From the NCBI GenBank assembly GCA_029432815.1, contig JAROBA010000026.1:23606-87605 (forward strand): DNA of 64,000 nt. Direction: 5' to 3'. The notes below the pieces were generated by a model. The model was not told the origin of the DNA. It searched no databases and saw only the letters and a program-made list of their open reading frames with translations. Shown here in pieces: positions 16,882-28,769 of the stretch. The DNA is from Pontiellaceae bacterium B1224. Its GTDB lineage: Bacteria > Verrucomicrobiota > Kiritimatiellia > Kiritimatiellales > Pontiellaceae. Position numbers and translations under genes: made by a program. Position 1 is the stretch's first letter. Each line of letters begins with the position of its first letter.

Positions 16882-19701
16882 GTGAAAACTCATTTATTGC
16901 GGTACCCGTTGGTCAGTTGCAAAAAGAAGGTGGTGCTCTTCGCGGCACTCACCTTTTTTTTATGCCTGTCACGGACCCAGGCACAAACAAATACCGCCAC
17001 CGGCACGGTGTATGGAAGTAATATCAATGGTCCAGCCATCACCTCCTTCAACGATGGATCAGCGGATCTCGCGGTTCAGAATCCAGCGACCACACAGATT
17101 ACTTTCGACAAGGAAGTCGATGGTTTCATTTCGATCAGTAATAACTTCAGTTCATTCGACCTGCTCGCAACCGGCGGAACGCTTACAGGATCGGAGACCC
17201 CCACGTTACATATAACCGGAGGAACCAACCTGTATATTACAGGAGGCACCTTTACCGGTGGCTCAGAAACGGTTTTTTCCAATGATTGGAACGGCGCCAT
17301 TGGCGGTTTGATCTCGGGAACGGCGACCACGGTTGTTTCCGGAACCACGTTCACTGGAGGAACGCTGACCATCATGGACAGTACAACCGGCGGCCCACCC
17401 CCGATTCCCGGCCAAACCAATTCAACGACTTACCAAACGCCGGTTGCCCAGGGCGCAGACGGGTTTTATGTGGAAAACGGCTACCTGCTTCTGACGGATG
17501 CCTCTTCCATGACCGGCGGGGATGGGCAGGAAGCCGATGCCACGCGTAACGATGTCTTCGCCTCGGGCGGAAACGGGCTCTCATTAATTAACAGTTCAGC
17601 TGTAATCAGCAATGGAACCTATCAAGGCGGGAATGGAGGCATTGCAGAGGTTTCCGCAAGCTACTCCGCTTATGCTCAGGGCGGGAGCGGGCTGTATGCC
17701 TCCAACTCCACTGCGGTGATTTATACCGGCACCTTCACCGGCGGTGCCGGCGGAGAGGTTAACGGCGAAGTTGCGGCAGGCGGCTCCGGACTTGTTGGCC
17801 TCGACGGCTCCTCTATCACAAACATCGGCGGCTCCTTCACCGGCAGCGCAGATATTCCCGCCGTTCAGCTTTATAACAGTGATCTTACTTCGCTGGGCGG
17901 TCTTTATACGGGCGGCTTACTCAGCTCAACCACGGGAAGCGGCACGAACACACTTAGCCTGCTGGGCGGTACGTTCGATTCTATCTCCTTCATGAACGAT
18001 TCCTCGAATGGTGTGCAATTCGTCACGGCGAGTAATCTGGTCGTTTCTTCCGGGATTTATCAGGATGGAGGAAGGATTGAAATCAACAATATCGAAGATT
18101 CCGGCTTTATGAACCTCGAGGTTGAAAGCGGCTCTATGATCTTTACCGAAGACCTGACTCTGACAGGATCTCTGGCCCTCAACTCCGCAGACAGCAAAGC
18201 TGTTTTTTTCCAGGGGTTGGAAGTTGCAAACAATGCGACGGTCGATCTCGGCATAGGACAAATTGAAACCGCAGGTGCTTTTAATTTAATGAGCGGGGCT
18301 GCGCTGAACCTCACCATCGTCACAAACCTGAGCGGTTCCATCACCGCCGGATCCGCCGACTTTTCAACCAATGCTTCTTTGCTGGTGGATGCCAGCCTGG
18401 CCGGTTTTACCTCCGGCCTATCCACCAACACATTCCTTGTCACCACCGGTGGAGTCAGTGGGTTTAATACCAATGATGTACTGACGGAAGTGCTGGTTTC
18501 GAACAATACCAACGTGCTGGGCAGGACCTCCTTCAGCGGATTCCTGATCAATGCGAACAATCTATCGGCGCTTTTCAGCACGGCCACCCTCAGCAACTAC
18601 TGGAATGCAACCGGCAAACTGGCTGTTCTGGCAAATGAACTGGAAGTCCTCGCACCGGCTGAAATGAATGCTGCCATCAACAGCCTCGGTCCTGATGCTT
18701 CAAAATCGGCCATCGAGGAAACCTATTTTACTACACCAAATACTTTTCAAGTTGCAAAACAGGGCCTGGATGCCGCCGTCGGTCTCTCTCTCTCCCGAGG
18801 TGCCGAATTCCGTGAGCAGCTCCTGCTGCCCGCCGGAACTAAAGGTCCCGCTTCCGCCGTAAACAACGATTGGCGTTTCTGGGCAAAATTCTATGGTCAG
18901 TTTTACAGCCGCGGGCAGGATGGGCTGAATCCGGAATACGATGCTGACATCCACGGCGGTGTTGTTGGAATGGACAAGAGTTTCGGCAATCTCCTGGTGG
19001 GCATCAGCGGAGGCATGGGAAACTATTCCATCACAGCAGACTCCGACGCCGATCAGGGTATCGATGCCTATCAGGGCTCTCTCTATGCCACCTACGGAAA
19101 AGGCCATGCGTACATCGATGCCGGTTTGGCCTATGGCATGAATCAGGTGCAATCCCAAACAGCCTACCCATTCATTCTTGACGGCGAATTCGACGCTCAA
19201 CTGATCAGCGGCTATCTCGGCGGCGGCTGGGGTTTCGGAGTTCCAACCATTGGAACTCTTCTCACTCCGGTTGCGGCGGTGCGGTATACGCTGTACCAGC
19301 AGGACCCCTACACCGAAACCAGCACCACGGCCGTCCCCCGCTCCTTCGATGAATTTGATGCCGATTCATTTTCCGGCTCAATCGGTTTAAATGCAGCCTC
19401 GCTGAACAACATTTCGCTCAGCACGTTTGCTTTCAAACTGGAGGGTCGCGCACACTGGATACGCGAATTTAATCCGCAGCCCGGCGATCTCTCCTACCAG
19501 CTGGTTGGCGGAAACAGCAGCTATCTGATTGCCTATCCCTATCTGGATGAAGATACTATCCAACTCGGTTTCGGCTTCATCTTCTTTAATAATATGAAGC
19601 GGTCTCAAAAAAATGTGTTGCTACGGTTGGACTTTGATGAGCTGTTCGGCGAAGATTTCAACTCGCATAACCTGTCAGCAAAAGTTATCTACGCGTTTTA
19701 A
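16882..19701 (+). CDS. Autotransporter-type secreted protein 1
   Basis: Secreted protein of 939 residues. GTG at 16882, ten bases after GGGAG, starts a basic and hydrophobic signal peptide ending near RTQAQT. The passenger (about 40-650) is Gly/Thr/Ser-rich with recurring TGG words such as GGTFTGGS and TFTGGAGGE, as in right-handed beta-helix adhesins. Residues about 663-939 form an autotransporter barrel beginning DWRFWAKFYGQFYSRG and ending VIYAF, with the terminal Phe expected for BAM recognition. No catalytic triad was noticed. Two perfect palindrome copies lie inside. It is followed by a strong terminator. Confidence 0.85.
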   Translation: MKTHLLRYPLVSCKKKVVLFAALTFFLCLSRTQAQTNTATGTVYGSNINGPAITSFNDGSADLAVQNPATTQITFDKEVDGFISISNNFSSFDLLATGGTLTGSETPTLHITGGTNLYITGGTFTGGSETVFSNDWNGAIGGLISGTATTVVSGTTFTGGTLTIMDSTTGGPPPIPGQTNSTTYQTPVAQGADGFYVENGYLLLTDASSMTGGDGQEADATRNDVFASGGNGLSLINSSAVISNGTYQGGNGGIAEVSASYSAYAQGGSGLYASNSTAVIYTGTFTGGAGGEVNGEVAAGGSGLVGLDGSSITNIGGSFTGSADIPAVQLYNSDLTSLGGLYTGGLLSSTTGSGTNTLSLLGGTFDSISFMNDSSNGVQFVTASNLVVSSGIYQDGGRIEINNIEDSGFMNLEVESGSMIFTEDLTLTGSLALNSADSKAVFFQGLEVANNATVDLGIGQIETAGAFNLMSGAALNLTIVTNLSGSITAGSADFSTNASLLVDASLAGFTSGLSTNTFLVTTGGVSGFNTNDVLTEVLVSNNTNVLGRTSFSGFLINANNLSALFSTATLSNYWNATGKLAVLANELEVLAPAEMNAAINSLGPDASKSAIEETYFTTPNTFQVAKQGLDAAVGLSLSRGAEFREQLLLPAGTKGPASAVNNDWRFWAKFYGQFYSRGQDGLNPEYDADIHGGVVGMDKSFGNLLVGISGGMGNYSITADSDADQGIDAYQGSLYATYGKGHAYIDAGLAYGMNQVQSQTAYPFILDGEFDAQLISGYLGGGWGFGVPTIGTLLTPVAAVRYTLYQQDPYTETSTTAVPRSFDEFDADSFSGSIGLNAASLNNISLSTFAFKLEGRAHWIREFNPQPGDLSYQLVGGNSSYLIAYPYLDEDTIQLGFGFIFFNNMKRSQKNVLLRLDFDELFGEDFNSHNLSAKVIYAF
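17277..17291. repeat. TTCCAATGATTGGAA palindrome, coding
   Basis: Perfect copy, read in frame as FSNDWN in the autotransporter passenger. Confidence 0.85.
19241..19255. repeat. TTCCAACCATTGGAA palindrome, coding
   Basis: Perfect copy, read as VPTIGT in the autotransporter barrel. Confidence 0.85.
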
Positions 19702-19729
19702 CGGGGAAGACAAAAAAAAGATGGAACCA

Positions 19730-19758
19730 GAGCGAACCTTCGGGTTCGCTCTTTTTTT
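19730..19758 (+). terminator. Rho-independent terminator after autotransporter 1
   Basis: GAGCGAACC-ttcg-GGTTCGCTC followed by seven T: a perfect 9-bp stem with a UUCG tetraloop. It ends just before the stop codon of the convergent DUF2961 gene. Confidence 0.92.
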
Positions 19759-19764
19759 CATGTT

Positions 19765-22095
19765 CTACTCAACCCGCAACCGAATGAAACCATGCGATGT
19801 AGCGGGAAGAGCGTTTGTAATAACATTAAACGTCTCGCTCAACCGTCCGGTGGAAACGATTCCTGTTAACGGAACCCACGAACCAGCAGTAAGATTGTCC
19901 GTTCGTTCCGGATGGTAGGTTAATCCATGCTCACCGCTACGTTCGGGGTAGATATAATGTAGACGGTTCGTATTCCCCGCAACGGCGAACTCGATCGGAT
20001 AGCCCGTACTGGCAGCATTTTCAGGATCGCCTCCAAGGGCATATTCCAGAAGATTATTGAAAGAATCGCCGTCAAGATTATCAGTCATATTGGTAAAGCT
20101 CTTCAATCCGGCAAAAGTGGATATCCAATCCCCATATGCGGGATTCAGTGTTGGTTCCGTCGCTATCGGCAGTACCCTGAAACCATATTCAGAGGACGGA
20201 GATGAATAGGTGATCTCAACATCCAACCGGGTTCTGCCCTGAGTTAAGGATGAAGGGAGAACGACTTCATTAATACCCCAACCGAATGTAGAGTTGGTAT
20301 AGTTCAAATCAACGTGACTCCATTGTCCTGCCACCATTCCATCAACGCGGACTATTGCGGCATTCGTGGTTGCACTGAAATTAGATAATGACTGAAGAAT
20401 CACTCCATCATTCTCCGGAGGAATACTGACCGAAAAGGCGGACTGCATGATATTTGAAAAGCCGGGAACCGTCATATTTTCCGCATCAATTTCCGCTTTC
20501 GGCGTAATATACTTTGCGGTATTCGTGGCGGGATCCCCATTGCAAACGTAAAAATGGTCCGCCGCATTTGCAACTCCAATCTCAGCCCCGATATACGATG
20601 CAGCATCTTTTTTCTGATAGCTGTAGGTAACCACGGAATAGTACCCGGAGTCATATACGGGGTATTGTCCATGTTCAATGGTAAACAGCATAGACGAGGT
20701 CCAGCTAATCGGGTCGGCAATATTAAATCGATACGCCTGCGTCCAACTGTCCGCACCCTGGCAATGATACTTAGCCGGCAAACCATGATAGGGCATGCAG
20801 AAAAGCTCCGCCTCCTGATTCGCGCCCTTATCCCCGTAGTCATTGTAATAATAGGCCCCGTTAAACCAGTCTTCATTTCCGGTACCATGAATGAACGGAT
20901 GTTTTGTCCCATCGATATAGATGCGGGCATCCCCTTCCAGATAAGCCATCCCATAATACCCGAGTCCATTTCCTTCCATGTAGAGCGAAAGACCGGCGAA
21001 CCGGCCTGCACAGCCGGACTCATCAAATAAAACCAGATCTCCGGCCTCAATCGAATACGCGGCAGATCGACGACGCGCATGGAAGTAGCCAGAATCAGCT
21101 GCATCATACACCTGCGAGTTCGTCGCCACTTCAAATTGGAAATTTGAAAGTACGACTCCAGAGCTGTTGGAAAACAATATTTCGGCACTGTCCCAATACG
21201 GCATGGGGAAATAGCAATACCAGTTTCCGTTCGTTCTCATGCCGATCGGCAGACTCAAAACCTCCACTTCTCCAACTGCAGAGCCGAAAAATTCGCCCAG
21301 TGGAATTGAATCAACTGTCGTCATTCCATCAAAGTTCATACTGATGAAGCAGTTTGCCAAAACTTCAGCAGGTACGGGGTCGAAATCAAATTCCAGAGAT
21401 TGGATCACACCCGCTCCATGAACATTCAATAAGCTCCTGATTTCTCCCGGTTCGACCGCATCGCTGCCAGTAAAATACTGGTTCCCGCTCTTCGGTTTGG
21501 GATCATTCCCCGCCTGATGCAGATAGTCAGCAACAGCATCATACGTATTCGTTCCCATCCAGGATTCCACCGCAGTACCAACAGGATAATCCTCATAGGT
21601 AATATTGTAGTAGGATATAGGTGAAGCTCCGCAATCCGTTATCAGAAGTGATTTTTCATAAGGAAATGGAATATAGCAAATTCGCCCTCCAGCTGATTCC
21701 GTCGGCCCCGCAACAAGAGGATAAGGAAACATACCGGATTGAAACAACTCATAAGGCGTTACGGAAAAAGAAGCATTTGTTTCTCCGTCAAAATAAAAGC
21801 TGATTCTCGAATCCTGCTCTTTAGCACCGGTAATCCACAGGCGGGTTACACAACCGGGCCCTTCATCATAAAACATGGTCCGCTCGCCGTTCCGCTCATA
21901 TAGCCAGCTCTTATTATCTGCCGCTTCAGCAATCCGCTTGAAAGAGCTGAATTCATAGGTTCGGACCTCGCATTCCAAAATTGGTATCGACTCAAATTGA
22001 GTCATCCGCTCCAATACTCGGTTTTGAACTCCGAACGCCGGCAGGGCACCGGCGCAAATACACAGAACTATCAGTTGTTGATGAATGACTCGCAT
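19765..22095 (-). CDS. DUF2961 (GH172-like) secreted glycoside hydrolase
   Basis: Secreted protein of 776 residues. ATG 22095 follows GGGAG by seven bases and begins a signal peptide ending near PAFGVQ. The body matches DUF2961, which includes GH172 enzymes acting on fructofuranosides and arabinofuranosides. The acidic signature GTGNEDWFNGAYYYND near residue 405 and FCMPYHGLP follow the family pattern. The last 130 residues form a separate module (DWISTFAG ... DGDSFNNLLEYALGGDP ... SHGFIRLRVE). I associate this tail with secreted proteins of Kiritimatiellota-type bacteria; its role is unknown. Exact substrate is unknown. It sits downstream of pyrG but is probably not functionally linked. Confidence 0.8.
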   Translation of the reverse strand: MRVIHQQLIVLCICAGALPAFGVQNRVLERMTQFESIPILECEVRTYEFSSFKRIAEAADNKSWLYERNGERTMFYDEGPGCVTRLWITGAKEQDSRISFYFDGETNASFSVTPYELFQSGMFPYPLVAGPTESAGGRICYIPFPYEKSLLITDCGASPISYYNITYEDYPVGTAVESWMGTNTYDAVADYLHQAGNDPKPKSGNQYFTGSDAVEPGEIRSLLNVHGAGVIQSLEFDFDPVPAEVLANCFISMNFDGMTTVDSIPLGEFFGSAVGEVEVLSLPIGMRTNGNWYCYFPMPYWDSAEILFSNSSGVVLSNFQFEVATNSQVYDAADSGYFHARRRSAAYSIEAGDLVLFDESGCAGRFAGLSLYMEGNGLGYYGMAYLEGDARIYIDGTKHPFIHGTGNEDWFNGAYYYNDYGDKGANQEAELFCMPYHGLPAKYHCQGADSWTQAYRFNIADPISWTSSMLFTIEHGQYPVYDSGYYSVVTYSYQKKDAASYIGAEIGVANAADHFYVCNGDPATNTAKYITPKAEIDAENMTVPGFSNIMQSAFSVSIPPENDGVILQSLSNFSATTNAAIVRVDGMVAGQWSHVDLNYTNSTFGWGINEVVLPSSLTQGRTRLDVEITYSSPSSEYGFRVLPIATEPTLNPAYGDWISTFAGLKSFTNMTDNLDGDSFNNLLEYALGGDPENAASTGYPIEFAVAGNTNRLHYIYPERSGEHGLTYHPERTDNLTAGSWVPLTGIVSTGRLSETFNVITNALPATSHGFIRLRVE

Positions 22096-22121
22096 TCCAT
22101 TCTCCCGAAAAATCAGTGCTG

Positions 22122-22153
22122 ATCCAAGAGCTGGAAAGTTCCAAACATTGGAA
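22122..22153. repeat. Tandem pair of 15-bp palindromes abutting the pyrG stop
   Basis: A perfect TTCCAAACATTGGAA (22139-22153) touches the pyrG stop codon. An AG spacer separates it from ATCCAAGAGCTGGAA (22122-22136), which has two mismatches. Same layout and 17-base period as at 2913-2944. Confidence 0.8.
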
Positions 22154-24006
<1,853 letters not shown>

Positions 24007-27000
24007 ATGAAAATACATAGAATAGACGGACAGACTCTACTCACAATTTCCACGCTATTGACGACCTGCGCCCTGAGCAGCCAGGCTCAGGACCTTATCT
24101 ATAATTCACCTACCGGATCGGTCACAACGATTACTTCGCCAACCAATGCCGCGCGTCTTTTTGTCGGAGTTGATGAGGCCAATAATCACCTGCACCTCGA
24201 GAATGGAGCTCTTCTATCCGTATCCCTTTTAGCAGAAGTCGGCCAGCAATCCTCAGCGACCAACAGTCTGCTTTCTGTTGAAAACGGTGGACAGATGGTC
24301 GTTGGAAATGCCGACACCAACAATCTGCCTGCCAGCGGAATTCTGGTTGGCGACACCTCCCGAACCGCTGAGATGAAGGTCGATCATGATTCACGCATCA
24401 TCACAGATAACCTCTACGTGGGAGCCGGTTCGAACGAAACGGGAAAAGTGAGTGCCGAAAACGGTGGCAGCATTGAAGTGACCGGCGATGTGGTTGTCGG
24501 GGCCATTGACAGCCAAAACAATGTAATTTCGCTTCAAGACAATGGTTCACTGCTCATTGATAATGCCGCCAATCTCCAAATCGTAAATGACCCCGCTGCA
24601 ACGGAAGAACTGAATGAAGTTGTTGTCGGCTCGGGCAGTTCTCTACTTATTAAAGGTGATTTGTATGCCCCGGACCTGATCAACAAAGACGGCCTGAACT
24701 TTGAGTCCGGTGCCGCACTAGGTGTTGGAGGCGAGCTGACCACGGTTGATAATGCCATCAATAATGGATTAAATATCCTGTTGGATGATTCCCTGTCAAC
24801 CAATCATACCGCCCAATGGACTGCTTCATCGATTGATGTCGGCACTTCCACAGACAGCAATTCTCTCACGGTTAAAAATGGCGCACAGGCAACCTCTTCC
24901 GGTTTTGTATATGTTGGGAAAGACAGCAGTGCAACGGATAACAGCATCATCATCACCGGATCCAATTCCACCTTCACCGCTCAGGAAAAAGTATTCATCG
25001 GAGCCAATGGATCACGGAATGCGCTGGAAATTCTGGAAGGGGCTTCGGCAACAATTCATGCCGACCTGAAGTTAGGCTCATCTGCAGGTGCAGCCAACAA
25101 CACGCTGGAGGTTGACGGAACGAACAGCAGCTTGACCGTGAATGCCGATGTATTCATTGGTGTCAGTGGAGCGAACAATGCAATGACCGTATCCGATGGT
25201 GCATTGGCCACATTCAGCGGGGACCTGGATATCGGCCAAAAAGGAAATGATAATAGTGTCACCGTGAATAACGGTGAACTGACTACTGATACTATCACCG
25301 TTGGATCTGAAGGCGACAGCAATGACCTCATTGTGACAGGCACCAACGGAGTGTTAAATGCTGCCAGCGTCGTCATCGGCGATGAAGGCGATTCAAACAC
25401 CTTTAAGGTGAGCGGCGGAGCGCAGGTCGAAATTACCGATACCCTCTCAATCGGAAATGAAGGCGACAGCAACTACATCCAGCTGAATGACAGCAATTCA
25501 ACCGTTCGGGCTGGCTCCGATGTTGTGCTCGGGGCAAACGGAGATAACAACAAAATCTATATCTATGGAGGAACGCTTGAAGCCGGAGCCGATGTTTATG
25601 TCGGCTATACCAACGAAACCGAAAAGAGCACCGTTCAGATTTCCGGAACCGATGCAAAACTTGAAGTTGCGAAAGATTTATTCATCGGCTCGGATGTCAG
25701 TTCAAATAACTCGGTGGTTGTTCAAAACGGAGGGGTACTTCAGGTCAACGGTCGCACCAATCTGGTCTTCGGCACCGCCACAAACAACACCATCACCATC
25801 GGAAACAACGGCTCACTGAAAACAACCGATTGGGATGCTTCCATTATTGAATCCAACCTAACCTTCGAAACCGGTGCGGGGCTTTGGTTAACCGGTGAAT
25901 ACACGGGGACCAACTCACTTGAAGGAAGCCTTAACCTCACACTGGATGGTACCGGTGCATCATGGGTTACAACCGATATGCTGGTCGGTATCGACACCGA
26001 TAATAATTCACTCACGATCACCAACGGAGCGTCAGCTCACGCCATGGGTAATCTCACAATTGGCGAAGCTTCCGAGGGAAATTCGATCTCCGTTGGCGGC
26101 TCCGGTTCTTTATTGCAAGTGGACAATAATCTCTCCGTTGGCACAGAAGACAACGGACCAATTTACTCACTGGTTGAGAATGATGTATTTGTGACGGCCG
26201 GAGCCAGCATTTTGGTTGGAGGCAATGCAGCACTCTATTCGGGAGCTACCCTGACCGTTGACTCCAAATCTCAGATGGATGTCCAGGGTAATTACAGCCA
26301 GGACCGCTTTTCCTCACTCAATATCGGTATTAGCAGCAATCAAACGGCACCGAATCTCGTGGTGGGCGGCTCCGCTGATTTTACGAGTTCCTACAATGCA
26401 GAGGAAAATTCAATCATCCGAATCTTTAATGAGGGAATCGGCGAATCCAATACCATTGCAATCGTGCAGGCCAATGAAATCACACTGGATGGAAACAAGG
26501 CAACCGGCGGTGCATTCGAAGCTAATATTGCATCAAACTCCCTGCTCGGATTCACCGTAACCATCACCAATAATGTGTCAGACTATTTCATTGTCTTAAG
26601 CGACTTTTTGGAACGCAATATCGGAGAAGCAGGAGAACTGAACGGTCAGCTGCTCGATGTTTCCATTGCAATCGAAGACATGGCAACTGCCGGCAATTCT
26701 AATGCCACGGCCATGATCGACATTATCTCTCAGCTCGACTCCTCCCGGATTCAGCCGGTAATGGATTCCTATTACGGCGAAAAGGAAAGCGCGCTTCCGG
26801 TCCTGAACGTATTCAACCTCGGCATCCAAAATGTTGCAAATCAGGTCACGATGCGGGCCGACAATACCCGCAGCCGCAATGGTATGGCCTCTTCCACCGC
26901 AGATTTCGACAAACCGGAGGGTCCTTCCGGCCCCCATGAATCCGGGCAGGAACTGCAAGGATGGATCAGCGCTTACGGCACAAAAGGTTCGGAAAGTGCA

Positions 27001-27759
27001 ACAGGTGGATATCAGAGCTATGATGTCAACATGAGCGGCTTCATGATTGGAGCCGATGCCGCGTTGAACGAAAACTGGCTTCTGGGCTTCGCCGGCGGTT
27101 CCGGCTCGGCAACTACCGACGAAGCCGATGGCGGGGAAATGGATACCAAAACCATCTATGCTTCCGGCTACGCCTCCCTGGGAACCAAAGAGTGGTTTGC
27201 CGATATGGGCTTCATCTACGGCAACAACAAAGTGGATGCAACCCTCGGAACAACATTCGATACCAAAGCAGATTATTCCTCCCAGAATGTCGCGCTGTTT
27301 TTCGGGGGCGGAAAAGAAATTGCGGGCAGCTATCTGATTTTCACCCCCGAACTTTCCTTCCTCGGAAACTTTTACATGCAGGAAAGTTACGAGGAAGAAT
27401 CCTCAAATGCCGTTGGTCGGCAGGTCGACAGTATGAATACATTCAACCTGCAGAGCACACTGGGTTCGAGCATGGCGATGTATCTAGGTATGGGCAACGT
27501 GATATTCAAACCCGAGCTGCGGGCTTACTGGGTGCACGACTGGATGGGCGACGACGAAACGGTCAACTATTCGCTGATCGGCGGAACCTCCTCCTATGCC
27601 ATGCAGCTCCAGGCTCCGGAAGAAGACATTCTGAAACTTGGAATCGGTTCTTCCGCCAAGTGGGGCGATTATCTGGAAATACGACTCGATTTGGATGGCC
27701 GACTCGGTTCCGACTATCGCGACTACACCCTGCTCGGCTCGCTCCGCTACCAGTTCTAA
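24007..27759 (+). CDS. Autotransporter-type secreted protein 2 with repeat solenoid
   Basis: Secreted protein of 1250 residues. AAGGAA precedes the ATG by ten bases; the signal peptide ends near SSQAQD. Residues about 30-880 are a solenoid of roughly 30-residue units in which a VGxxGDSNxxxV-like turn alternates with NGA/TG turns, as in SIGNEGDSNYIQL and VIGDEGDSNTFKV. This fits a beta-helix passenger. Residues about 981-1250 form the autotransporter barrel, starting LQGWISAYGTKGS and ending LGSLRYQF. The passenger is rich in Asn, Asp, Ser and Thr and nearly free of Cys, typical of a surface adhesin. It contains no palindrome copy at all, unlike autotransporter 1. Confidence 0.85.
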   Translation: MKIHRIDGQTLLTISTLLTTCALSSQAQDLIYNSPTGSVTTITSPTNAARLFVGVDEANNHLHLENGALLSVSLLAEVGQQSSATNSLLSVENGGQMVVGNADTNNLPASGILVGDTSRTAEMKVDHDSRIITDNLYVGAGSNETGKVSAENGGSIEVTGDVVVGAIDSQNNVISLQDNGSLLIDNAANLQIVNDPAATEELNEVVVGSGSSLLIKGDLYAPDLINKDGLNFESGAALGVGGELTTVDNAINNGLNILLDDSLSTNHTAQWTASSIDVGTSTDSNSLTVKNGAQATSSGFVYVGKDSSATDNSIIITGSNSTFTAQEKVFIGANGSRNALEILEGASATIHADLKLGSSAGAANNTLEVDGTNSSLTVNADVFIGVSGANNAMTVSDGALATFSGDLDIGQKGNDNSVTVNNGELTTDTITVGSEGDSNDLIVTGTNGVLNAASVVIGDEGDSNTFKVSGGAQVEITDTLSIGNEGDSNYIQLNDSNSTVRAGSDVVLGANGDNNKIYIYGGTLEAGADVYVGYTNETEKSTVQISGTDAKLEVAKDLFIGSDVSSNNSVVVQNGGVLQVNGRTNLVFGTATNNTITIGNNGSLKTTDWDASIIESNLTFETGAGLWLTGEYTGTNSLEGSLNLTLDGTGASWVTTDMLVGIDTDNNSLTITNGASAHAMGNLTIGEASEGNSISVGGSGSLLQVDNNLSVGTEDNGPIYSLVENDVFVTAGASILVGGNAALYSGATLTVDSKSQMDVQGNYSQDRFSSLNIGISSNQTAPNLVVGGSADFTSSYNAEENSIIRIFNEGIGESNTIAIVQANEITLDGNKATGGAFEANIASNSLLGFTVTITNNVSDYFIVLSDFLERNIGEAGELNGQLLDVSIAIEDMATAGNSNATAMIDIISQLDSSRIQPVMDSYYGEKESALPVLNVFNLGIQNVANQVTMRADNTRSRNGMASSTADFDKPEGPSGPHESGQELQGWISAYGTKGSESATGGYQSYDVNMSGFMIGADAALNENWLLGFAGGSGSATTDEADGGEMDTKTIYASGYASLGTKEWFADMGFIYGNNKVDATLGTTFDTKADYSSQNVALFFGGGKEIAGSYLIFTPELSFLGNFYMQESYEEESSNAVGRQVDSMNTFNLQSTLGSSMAMYLGMGNVIFKPELRAYWVHDWMGDDETVNYSLIGGTSSYAMQLQAPEEDILKLGIGSSAKWGDYLEIRLDLDGRLGSDYRDYTLLGSLRYQF

Positions 27760-27762
27760 TTC

Positions 27763-27777
27763 TTCCAATCATTGGAA
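27763..27777. repeat. TTCCAATCATTGGAA palindrome next to stop and terminator
   Basis: Perfect copy three bases past the autotransporter 2 stop, directly followed by the palindromic terminator. Confidence 0.85.
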
Positions 27778-27778
27778 A

Positions 27779-27811
27779 GCAAAAAGGGATCGCAGTGCGA
27801 TCCCTTTTTGC
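27779..27811. terminator. Bidirectional terminator, 33-base perfect palindrome
   Basis: GCAAAAAGGGATCGCA and its exact reverse complement flank a single G. The five-A and five-T tracts serve transcripts from both convergent genes (autotransporter 2 and the FAH-family gene). Confidence 0.9.
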
Positions 27812-27838
27812 TTTATGTCGCCGGCTTCCGTCGTCCGA

Positions 27839-28687
27839 CTACACCACGTTCGACCGTTGCGCCCCGACTCTATCCACTCCCACTTCAACAACGTCCCCGG
27901 CTGCCAACAGCACCTGCGGACTGCGCGCCGACCCGATTCCGGACGGCGTGCCGGTTGCAATAATATCCCCCGGATTAAGCGTCATCCCCTGCGAGATGTA
28001 TTCAATCAGAAACGGCACATCAAACATCATGTCCTTGGAGTTTCCATCCTGTAAAACCTCACCATTATGTTTCTGCCAAACGCGTAGGTTTCCAAGGACT
28101 GGAACTTCGTCCGAAGTCACCAGAAACGGGCCGAGGGGACAAAACGAATCAAAACCCTTCCCGCGGAACCACTGGCCATTAGCCTTCTGAACAATCCGTT
28201 CGGTGACATCGTTCAGCACCGTATAGCCAGCCACATAATCAAGGGCCTCCGCTTTCCGAACCTTGGAAGTCCTTTTCCCAATGACCACGGCCAGCTCGGC
28301 CTCGCCATCCACCACCTGAGACTCAACCGGTAAATGAATCGGATCGAACGGGCCATTCAATGCTGAGGTGGCTTTCGAAAACAGAATCGGCTCCGTGGGA
28401 ATTTCATGCCCGAACTCTTTAGCGTGGTCGGCATAGTTTGCACCCACACAGATGATTTTTGAGGGCCGCGCAACCGGAGGACCAAGCCGTACGCCCTTAG
28501 CAGCAATAAAATTCGCACCCGGATCGGCCAGCAGAAGCTTCAGTTGCTCCACCCCGTAATTCACAAAAAAGTGTTCATTGTAATCCTCGATATGAAAGGC
28601 GAGCGCCCGCACATCCAGAATGCGGCCATCCTCCATCCATACACCCGGACGCTCTTTTCCCTTTTCTCCAAACCGACATAATTTCAT
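27839..28687 (-). CDS. Fumarylacetoacetate hydrolase family protein
   Basis: Cytosolic metal-dependent hydrolase or isomerase of 282 residues. The FAH core is visible: IICVGANYADHAKE, the metal ligands in VVDGEAELAVVIGK, and the closing GDIIATGTPSGIGS. The family covers acylpyruvate hydrolases, ureidoglycolate lyases and 2-hydroxyhepta-2,4-diene-1,7-dioate isomerases; the sequence does not decide between them. GGAG lies eight bases before the ATG. It is divergent from the SRAP gene. A one-mismatch palindrome at 28090-28104 encodes VPVLGN. Confidence 0.9.
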   Translation of the reverse strand: MKLCRFGEKGKERPGVWMEDGRILDVRALAFHIEDYNEHFFVNYGVEQLKLLLADPGANFIAAKGVRLGPPVARPSKIICVGANYADHAKEFGHEIPTEPILFSKATSALNGPFDPIHLPVESQVVDGEAELAVVIGKRTSKVRKAEALDYVAGYTVLNDVTERIVQKANGQWFRGKGFDSFCPLGPFLVTSDEVPVLGNLRVWQKHNGEVLQDGNSKDMMFDVPFLIEYISQGMTLNPGDIIATGTPSGIGSARSPQVLLAAGDVVEVGVDRVGAQRSNVV

Positions 28688-28711
28688 GACTGATCTCCAG
28701 AATTTATATTC

Positions 28712-28769
28712 GCGTACCAGATTAACGTGGTTGCATCGTTACGCAATACGTATTACGAAATACGTTCTT
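28712..28769. repeat. Palindromic 'TACGTATTACG' intergenic element
   Basis: CGTTACGCAATACGTATTACG and AAATACG words form overlapping short palindromes directly before the SRAP start codon, leaving no room for a normal ribosome site. Confidence 0.55.

Noticed and set aside
27192..28190. 332-codon plus-strand frame spanning autotransporter 2 and the FAH gene
   Set aside because: Crosses a strong bidirectional terminator and two real genes in other frames.
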